A DNA stretch of 5,684 bases from Paracoccaceae bacterium. Lineage in GTDB: Bacteria; Pseudomonadota; Alphaproteobacteria; Rhodobacterales; Rhodobacteraceae. A model generated the notes under the pieces. That model was given only the letters and a program-made list of their open reading frames with translations, made no database searches and was not told the origin of the DNA. Positions 1 to 5,684 of this stretch are shown one piece after another (position 1 is the first letter of the stretch; each line of letters begins with the position of its first letter). The stretch lies in contig WFUK01000410.1 of assembly GCA_015485015.1 (NCBI GenBank), positions 1 to 5,684 of the forward strand. Direction: 5' to 3'. A program made the translations under genes and the position numbers.

Positions 1-1
1 A

Positions 2-1060
2 ACCAGCCAGCAGATCGAACTTCCGACCTCGCCGCTGAATAGCCGCCTGACCTTTGATCAATTTGTGGTCGGCACCCCTAACGAGCTGGCCCATGCCGCC
101 GCGCGCCGCGTGGCCGAGGGTGGCGATGTCACCTTTAATCCGCTGTTTCTTTATGGCGGCGTTGGCTTGGGCAAAACCCATCTGATGCACGCCATCGCCC
201 ATGAGATTCGCGCCACGCGTTCGGAGGCGCGGGTGCTGTATCTTTCGGCCGAGCAATTTATGTTTCGCTTTGTGCAGGCCCTGCGCTTTAAGGATATGCA
301 TAGCTTTAAGGAGCAGTTTCGCTCGGTTGATATGCTGATGATCGACGACCTGCAGTTCATCGCGGGAAAAAATTCCACCCAGGACGAATTTTTCCACACT
401 TTCAATGCGCTGATCGAACAAGGCAAGCAGATCGTCATCTCGGCGGACCGCTCTCCGGGCGAAATCGAAGGGCTGGAGGACCGGATCCGCTCGCGGCTGC
501 AATGGGGCTTGGTGGTGGATATCCACCCCACCAATTACGAGCTGCGCCTCGGGATTCTGCACTCCAAAGCCGAAGCGCAGGCCAAGGTCTATCCCCGGGT
601 CGGGCTGGATGTGAAGGTGCTGGAATTTCTGGCGCGGCGGATCAGTTCGAATGTGCGGGTGCTGGAAGGTGCGCTCACGCGGCTATTTGCCTTCGCGGAT
701 CTGGTCGGGCGGGATATTACCATGGATATGGCCCAAGAAACCCTCGCGGATCTGCTGCGGCTATCGGATCGTAAGGTCACGATCGAGGAAATCCAGCGCA
801 AAGTGGCGGAGCATTATAATCTGCGGATTTCAGACCTGCTCTCGCCCCGCCGCGCCCGTGCTGTGGCGCGCCCACGGCAGGTGGCGATGTTTTTGTCAAA
901 ATCCCTGACCTCCAAATCCCTGCCCGAGATTGGCCGGAAATTTGGCGGGCGGGATCACACCACGGTAATTCACGCAGTGAAGCGGGTAGAAGAAATGAAG
1001 CAAACCGATAGCCAGATCGCCGACGATGTGGAACTGCTGCGGCGGATGTTGGAGGCTTAG
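2..1060 (+). CDS. dnaA: Chromosomal replication initiator protein DnaA, 3' part (domains III–IV)
   Basis: Partial CDS, cut by the window start; the reading frame is open from position 2 and the 352 in-window residues end at TAG 1058–1060. DnaA is the ATP-dependent initiator that binds DnaA boxes, melts oriC and recruits the DnaB helicase. Seen in the sequence: the domain III lead-in [19 protein letters not shown] just downstream of the left edge; Walker A GGVGLGKT at 155–178; Walker B LMIDDLQF at 335–358; the box VII segment EDRIRSR, with its presumed arginine finger at 494–496; then domain IV with the basic segment [10 protein letters not shown] and the helix-turn-helix signature GRDHTTV at 947–967. 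The N-terminal DnaB-interaction domain I and the linker II lie upstream of the window. A GTG at 65 is an internal valine codon, not the start, because conserved DnaA residues precede it. All key catalytic and DNA-binding residues seen are intact. It leads into dnaN, the usual bacterial order. Confidence 0.97.
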   Translation, partial: TSQQIELPTSPLNSRLTFDQFVVGTPNELAHAAARRVAEGGDVTFNPLFLYGGVGLGKTHLMHAIAHEIRATRSEARVLYLSAEQFMFRFVQALRFKDMHSFKEQFRSVDMLMIDDLQFIAGKNSTQDEFFHTFNALIEQGKQIVISADRSPGEIEGLEDRIRSRLQWGLVVDIHPTNYELRLGILHSKAEAQAKVYPRVGLDVKVLEFLARRISSNVRVLEGALTRLFAFADLVGRDITMDMAQETLADLLRLSDRKVTIEEIQRKVAEHYNLRISDLLSPRRARAVARPRQVAMFLSKSLTSKSLPEIGRKFGGRDHTTVIHAVKRVEEMKQTDSQIADDVELLRRMLEA

Positions 1061-1070
1061 GCTGCGCCTG

Positions 1071-1083
1071 CCCGAATCTCGGG
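1071..1083. repeat. Small inverted repeat after dnaA (5-bp stem)
   Basis: CCCGA (1071–1075) and TCGGG (1079–1083) form a perfect 5-bp stem around a 3-base loop, starting 10 bases after the dnaA stop codon. No T-run follows, so an intrinsic terminator is unlikely. It may be part of a longer intergenic repeat together with the palindrome at 1111–1128, or the start of a Rho-dependent termination zone. The stem is short enough to be chance. Confidence 0.35.
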
Positions 1084-1110
1084 TGGATTTCGAGCCTACC
1101 AAACCTGAAC

Positions 1111-1132
1111 GGTGGGTTGAAACCCACCCTAC
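1111..1132. repeat. REP-like palindrome in the dnaA–dnaN spacer
   Basis: GGTGGGTT (1111–1118) and AACCCACC (1121–1128) are exact reverse complements separated by GA; as RNA this would fold as a 6–7 bp stem with a 4–6 base loop. The palindrome continues into CTAC (1129–1132). On the - strand it reads GTAGGGTGGG followed by TTTCAACCCACC, a wording I associate with scattered intergenic palindromes in many proteobacterial genomes; that association is from memory. There is no T-tract on either side, so it is not a typical Rho-independent terminator, although a stabilising or attenuating 3' hairpin for dnaA mRNA is possible. Confidence 0.6.
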
Positions 1133-1146
1133 ACTCGAACTATCCC

Positions 1147-1174
1147 TTGAATCTCCTGCGCTTTCCGCTAGGGT
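1147..1174 (+). promoter_or_regulatory. Possible sigma70-type promoter for dnaN
   Basis: A -35-like TTGAAT (1147–1152) is followed after 16 bases by a -10-like TAGGGT (1169–1174), in the context GCTAGGGT. The -35 box keeps TTGA and the -10 box keeps only the first, second and last consensus bases, so the match is weak. Its position, about 34 bases before the dnaN start, is sensible and would allow dnaN-recF transcription independent of dnaA. Confidence 0.35.
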
Positions 1175-1197
1175 TATTTTCCAACAAATCCGAGAAT

Positions 1198-1202
1198 GGT
1201 GG
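1198..1202 (+). promoter_or_regulatory. dnaN ribosome binding site (decides the start)
   Basis: GGTGG, a one-mismatch version of GGAGG, lies five bases before the ATG at 1208. An in-frame ATG at 1196 overlaps this site and has no Shine-Dalgarno sequence of its own at good spacing, so the downstream ATG is preferred. Confidence 0.55.
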
Positions 1203-1207
1203 GAACT

Positions 1208-2326
1208 ATGAAAGCCAGTATTGAACGCTCTGCCCTGTTAAAAGCCATGAGCCGTGCGCAATCGGTTGTGGAGCGGCGCAATACCATTCCGATCCTCGCC
1301 AATGTGCTGATCGAGGCCGAGGGCGATACCGTCAATTTCCGCGCCACTGACCTTGATATCGAGGTAATCGATAAATCCCCCGCCATGGTTGTGCAGGCCG
1401 GTGCCACCACCGTTCCCGCCCATATGCTGCATGAAATCGTGCGCAAATTGCCTGATGGAGCCATGGTAGAGCTGCTGGATGATGGCACCTCGGGGCGGAT
1501 GGAGATCACCGCCGGACGCTCGCATTTCAGCCTCGCCACCCTGCCGCGCGAAGATTTTCCGGTGATGGCGAGCAGCGAATATGAGTGTAATTTCTCAGCC
1601 AAAGCCGCGGTGCTTCGCCGCTTGTTTGACAAAGCCAAATTCGCTATTTCTACTGAAGAAACAAGGTATTATCTAAACGGCGTTTATATGCACGCCTCCC
1701 AAAGTGCTGACCGGATGGTGCTGCGCTGTGTTGCCACCGATGGTCACCGCCTCGCCCGCATTGATGCTGATCTGCCCATCGGGGCCGAAGAGCTACCGGG
1801 CGTGATTGTGCCGCGCAAAACCGTAACCGAGCTGCGCAAGCTGCTGGATGACGACGATGCCAGCATTGCGGTTTCGGTTTCCGAAACCAAAATCCGCTTT
1901 GCCACCCCCGAGATCACCCTCACCTCGAAAGTGATTGACGGCACCTTCCCCGATTATACCCGCGTTATCCCCACCGGAAACACCAAGCGGTTGGAGGTGG
2001 ATGCCAGCGAATTCGCCCAAGCCGTGGATCGGGTTTCCACCGTTTCCTCCGAGCGCTCCCGCGCGGTCAAGCTCAGCCTTGACGAAGACCGGCTGGTGCT
2101 ATCGGTAAACGCGCCCGATAGCGGCGCCGCCGAAGAAGAGCTGGCCGTGGCCTATGGCGACGAACCCTTGGAAATCGGATTTAACGCCAAATACCTGCTC
2201 GAAATCGCCAATCAGGTGGATCGTGAAAATGCGGTATTTATGTTTAATTCCTCGGGAGACCCAACCCTGATGCGCGAAGGCAATGACGATAGCGCGATCT
2301 ATGTCGTGATGCCAATGCGGGTGTAA
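1208..2326 (+). CDS. dnaN: DNA polymerase III subunit beta (sliding clamp)
   Basis: Encodes a 372-residue protein, a normal length for the beta clamp, the homodimeric ring that tethers DNA polymerase III and many repair proteins to DNA. Three clamp domains can be laid out at about residues 1–120, 130–247 and 248–372. Recognisable clamp wording: SVVERRNTIPILANVLIEA (19–37), ETRYYLNGVY (151–160), ATDGHRLA (176–183), DGTFPDYTRVIP (244–255) and the C-terminal MPMRV, which with the GHRL and PDY segments builds the partner-binding pocket. The start at 1208 gives the family-typical MKASIERSALLKAM; the ATG four codons upstream (1196) would add MVGT and coincides with the ribosome binding site. The stop TAA at 2324–2326 touches the recF ATG directly. 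Likely transcribed from the dnaA operon, from a weak promoter in the 147-base spacer, or from both. Confidence 0.97.
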   Translation: MKASIERSALLKAMSRAQSVVERRNTIPILANVLIEAEGDTVNFRATDLDIEVIDKSPAMVVQAGATTVPAHMLHEIVRKLPDGAMVELLDDGTSGRMEITAGRSHFSLATLPREDFPVMASSEYECNFSAKAAVLRRLFDKAKFAISTEETRYYLNGVYMHASQSADRMVLRCVATDGHRLARIDADLPIGAEELPGVIVPRKTVTELRKLLDDDDASIAVSVSETKIRFATPEITLTSKVIDGTFPDYTRVIPTGNTKRLEVDASEFAQAVDRVSTVSSERSRAVKLSLDEDRLVLSVNAPDSGAAEEELAVAYGDEPLEIGFNAKYLLEIANQVDRENAVFMFNSSGDPTLMREGNDDSAIYVVMPMRV

Positions 2327-3415
2327 ATGGCCGATCTTGCCGTTACGTCGCTAAACCTCTCGCATTTCCGCTCCTATAAATACGGGCAAATCGAATCCGA
2401 TGGCGGCATCATGGCGCTTTTCGGCAAGAATGGCGCGGGCAAAACCAACATCCTGGAGGCGCTTTCCATGCTATCCCCCGGCCGGGGCCTGCGGCGCGCC
2501 CAGCCCGCCGATTTAATGCGCCGCCCCGAAGCCTTGGGCTGGAAGGTCAGCGCCGAGCTGCACAGCCTGTCAGAGATCCACGAAATATCCACCCGCGCCG
2601 AGAATGACACCCCCCGCAGCGTCGAGATTGACGGTAAAAAAGCCCCGCAAGTGGCGCTTGGGCGGCTGGCGCGCATGGTATGGCTGGTTCCGGCAATGGA
2701 TCGGCTCTGGCTTGAGGGCGCAGGCGAGCGCCGCCGGTTTCTTGACCGCATGGTGATGAGCTTTTATCCCAAACATGCCGAAGCCACGTTGGCTTACGAA
2801 AAAGCGATGCGGGATCGCAATCGCCTGCTCAAAGATCAGGTGAATGATCCGGCATGGTATAAGGCGCTTGAGGCACGCATGGCAGATAGCGGGGCCGAGA
2901 TCATCAGCCACCGCGCCGAGGTGCTTGCAAGACTGCAAACCGCGCAAAACAGCGCCAAAAGCGCCTTCCCCAAGGCCGAGCTGCGCCTGATCGGCGTAGA
3001 GCATACCACATCGGCAGCCCTGACCGAGGCGTTCAGTGCGGGCCGTATGCAAGATCTTCGCGCAGGCCGCACGCTGGACGGCCCGCATCGGGCAGACCTG
3101 CACGCCATCTATGCCGCCAAAGGGGTCGAAGCCCGCGCTTGTTCGACCGGTGAGCAAAAAGCGCTGCTCATATCCTTGATTCTCGCCAATGCCCGCGCCC
3201 TGAAGGATGATTTTGGCGCACCGCCGATCCTGCTGCTAGACGAGGTCGCCGCCCATCTCGATGCCGACCGCCGCGCCGCGCTTTACGACGAAATCCACCA
3301 GCTCAAAGCCCAGGCATGGCTCACTGGCACAGGGCCGGAGCTATTTGAAGCCCTCGGCCCGCGCGCGGAAATGCTGGAAATTACGGAGCAGGATGCGGGA
3401 TCAGAAATTGGCTAG
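2327..3415 (+). CDS. recF: DNA replication/repair protein RecF
   Basis: Encodes 362 residues, full length for RecF, the SMC/ABC-type ATPase that with RecO and RecR loads RecA at single-strand gaps and helps restart replication. Seen: an N-terminal lobe with LSHFRSY (11–17) and Walker A GKNGAGKT (33–40, bases 2423–2446) followed by NILEALSMLSPGRGLR; the RecF-typical GERRRFLDRMV segment (143–153, reading on from LWLEGA); a helical arm in the middle (about 155–215); the ABC signature STGEQ (273–277); and Walker B with D-loop ILLLDEVAAHLD (301–312). All ATPase elements are intact. The ATG follows the dnaN stop with no gap and has only a weak GGGTG-like upstream sequence inside dnaN, which suggests translational coupling. 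The stop codon TAG (3413–3415) shares its CTAG with the stop of a convergent small ORF on the other strand. Confidence 0.97.
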   Translation: MADLAVTSLNLSHFRSYKYGQIESDGGIMALFGKNGAGKTNILEALSMLSPGRGLRRAQPADLMRRPEALGWKVSAELHSLSEIHEISTRAENDTPRSVEIDGKKAPQVALGRLARMVWLVPAMDRLWLEGAGERRRFLDRMVMSFYPKHAEATLAYEKAMRDRNRLLKDQVNDPAWYKALEARMADSGAEIISHRAEVLARLQTAQNSAKSAFPKAELRLIGVEHTTSAALTEAFSAGRMQDLRAGRTLDGPHRADLHAIYAAKGVEARACSTGEQKALLISLILANARALKDDFGAPPILLLDEVAAHLDADRRAALYDEIHQLKAQAWLTGTGPELFEALGPRAEMLEITEQDAGSEIG

Positions 3416-3501
3416 ATCAACGGCACCAATGGCACATTGCAGCCCGTAAGGATCAGGGCTGCGCCTGCTAAAATCGCCACTCGTTTTATCATATTTTGCA
3501 T
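3412..3501 (-). CDS. Putative tiny lipoprotein (29 aa), convergent with recF
   Basis: Minus-strand ORF reading MQNMIKRVAILAGAAL followed by ILTGCNVPLVPLI and a TAG stop. It has every part of a type II (lipoprotein) signal peptide: a positive n-region (Lys-Arg), a hydrophobic stretch VAILAGAALIL, and the lipobox LTGC. Cleavage before the Cys would leave a nine-residue lipopeptide, CNVPLVPLI. Asn at +2 rather than Asp does not suggest inner-membrane retention, by the enterobacterial rule. Two in-frame ATGs exist: the first (complement of 3499–3501) has AGG six bases upstream and is chosen here; the second (3490–3492) would give 26 residues. The stop (3412–3414) overlaps the recF stop within a CTAG palindrome. 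I cannot name a family and no clear promoter is visible. It is too short to rest on coding statistics; the complete lipoprotein signal plus in-frame stop is the main support. It could still be chance. Confidence 0.55.
   Translation of the reverse strand: MQNMIKRVAILAGAALILTGCNVPLVPLI
3439..3462. repeat. 7-bp inverted repeat downstream of recF
   Basis: GCAGCCC (3439–3445) and GGGCTGC (3456–3462) are exact reverse complements around a 10-base loop, 24 bases after the recF stop. It could cap recF mRNA or act as a bidirectional pause between convergent recF and the small lipoprotein ORF. No T-run follows on either strand, so a classical intrinsic terminator is not supported. It also falls in the hydrophobic-core/lipobox codons of the minus-strand ORF, so codon content may explain part of the symmetry. 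Confidence 0.45.
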
Positions 3502-3560
3502 TTTCTGCCTGCCATGTTAGGTTTTGGTTTTCTCATCCGCTAATCTTTGCAGATGGCTTG

Positions 3561-3565
3561 AAGGA
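3561..3565 (+). promoter_or_regulatory. Ribosome binding site of the secreted hypothetical gene
   Basis: AAGGA lies four bases before the ATG at 3570. It supports ATG 3570 over the in-frame TTG at 3558, which would place this Shine-Dalgarno-like motif inside the coding region. The spacing is slightly short but usable. Confidence 0.5.
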
Positions 3566-3569
3566 TATC

Positions 3570-4064
3570 ATGAAACAAATTTTAATTCTGCTAATATTTT
3601 CCCTAAATGCCAGCCTTGCCCATGCGGGCGGCGGGTTTGCCTTGCAATATAGCGGCGAATGGCAGGGAGTCGGGGTGCAAACTGATGGATCCGACTGGGG
3701 TATGCGAGCCGAAATCACCCAAGATCAAGGGGTTATCGAATACCCTAATCTAGGTTGCGGCGGTATTTGGAGCTATCTGGACGTGGCGGAATCCTATCTC
3801 ACGGGGATCGAATTGATCCAATACGGGCTGAATAATTGCATCGAAACCGGCAATATTCGCCTGCAACCCAATGGATTGGATCAAATGCTGTTTATCTGGT
3901 GTGGCGAGGAAGACGGCGTTAGCGCCATTGCTATTCTTGAGCGAAATCAGGGCAAGGTTTCAAGCTATCAAACACAACTTACCACCACCCGCGGCGTGCT
4001 TGAAAGCTTGGGCGACCGCATAGAACAGATTTCCTGCAACCGGCAAAAATGGCTCGGCGTTTAG
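3570..4064 (+). CDS. Hypothetical exported four-cysteine protein
   Basis: Encodes 164 residues of unknown function. The N-terminus MKQILILLIFSLNASLAHA is a clear type I signal peptide (Lys, hydrophobic core, A-H-A cleavage site after residue 19), so the mature protein of about 145 residues should be periplasmic or secreted. There is no lipobox and no further membrane span. The mature part has four cysteines (63, 90, 111, 156), enough for two disulfides, and patterns YPNLGCGGIW (58–67) and IQYGLNNC (83–90) followed by IETGNIRL. With the repeated short beta-like segments and Gly/Trp content this looks like a small beta-rich domain. I have a sense of similar YPxLxCGGxW proteins in other bacteria but can assign no named family. 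It sits between recF and gyrB, divergent from the tiny lipoprotein ORF. Its base composition is more A+T-rich, especially at the 5' end, than the replication genes, suggesting a later insertion. Confidence 0.82.
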   Translation: MKQILILLIFSLNASLAHAGGGFALQYSGEWQGVGVQTDGSDWGMRAEITQDQGVIEYPNLGCGGIWSYLDVAESYLTGIELIQYGLNNCIETGNIRLQPNGLDQMLFIWCGEEDGVSAIAILERNQGKVSSYQTQLTTTRGVLESLGDRIEQISCNRQKWLGV

Positions 4065-4073
4065 CCGCTTTTT
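4055..4073 (+). terminator. Weak candidate intrinsic terminator
   Basis: CGGC (4055–4058) and GCCG (4064–4067) form a 4-bp stem with a 5-base loop, followed by C and five Ts (4069–4073). It overlaps the stop codon of the hypothetical gene. The stem is short, so termination would be inefficient at best, but the position, just ahead of the gyrB promoter, fits. Confidence 0.28.
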
Positions 4074-4083
4074 CACCGCGTAA

Positions 4084-5684
<1,601 letters not shown>

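Noticed and set aside
151..534. Long minus-strand open frame antisense to dnaA, and similar antisense frames in dnaN, recF and gyrB (e.g. 2570–3157, 4621–5169)
   Set aside because: They are antisense to clearly conserved genes in G+C-rich DNA, where such shadow frames are common; none shows recognisable protein motifs or start signals.
1060..1071. 12-base direct repeat GGCTGCGCCTGC, also at 3457–3468
   Set aside because: About one 12-base repeat is expected by chance in a window of this size, and flanking bases do not match; the second copy lies within the lipoprotein ORF.
1061..1207. Possible oriC in the dnaA–dnaN spacer
   Set aside because: No TTATCCACA-like boxes and no strong A+T-rich stretch were found; the region holds only the palindromes and a weak promoter candidate.
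1965..1973. TTATCCCCA, one mismatch from the DnaA box TTATCCACA, inside dnaN
   Set aside because: It is isolated and encodes conserved clamp residues (VIPT); with no cluster of further boxes or A+T-rich unwinding element it is no evidence for an origin.
3558..3569. Upstream in-frame TTG start adding four residues to the secreted protein
   Set aside because: The AAGGA ribosome binding site lies between the TTG and the ATG, and the ATG gives a cleaner signal peptide.

Overview
The window holds a chromosomal replication-initiation gene cluster in the order dnaA – dnaN – recF – (small secreted protein) – gyrB, all on the + strand. One tiny lipoprotein ORF lies on the - strand. Protein wording (the DnaA domain IV helix-turn-helix, DnaN beginning MKASIERSALLKAM and ending MPMRV, Gyr[17 protein letters not shown]) and the G+C-rich third positions point to an alphaproteobacterium. 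Rhodobacterales/Roseobacter-like is the best guess; this is a judgement from remembered homologues, not a database result.

Layout: positions 2–1060 are the 3' part of dnaA (AAA+ and DNA-binding domains; domains I and II lie upstream of the window). Positions 1061–1207 are an intergenic stretch with two small inverted repeats, one of them a REP-like palindrome, and a possible dnaN promoter. dnaN (1208–2326) and recF (2327–3415) abut with no spacer (TAA directly followed by ATG) and are probably translationally coupled. After recF the usual dnaN-recF-gyrB run is interrupted by about 730 bases of more A+T-rich DNA. It contains a 29-codon lipoprotein ORF on the - strand, whose stop codon shares a CTAG palindrome with the recF stop, and a divergently oriented gene for a 164-residue exported four-cysteine protein. 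gyrB starts at 4144 behind a good sigma70-like promoter and runs off the window after 513 complete codons.

How the genes work together: DnaA opens the origin and recruits the replisome, DnaN is the polymerase sliding clamp, RecF acts in gap repair and loading of RecA at stalled forks, and GyrB with GyrA (not in the window) removes the positive supercoils made by replication. The two envelope-targeted products between recF and gyrB have no evident link to replication and look like lineage-specific insertions. No oriC-like cluster of DnaA boxes, tRNA, rRNA, IS element or CRISPR array was seen, and there is no gene-free stretch over 300 bases.
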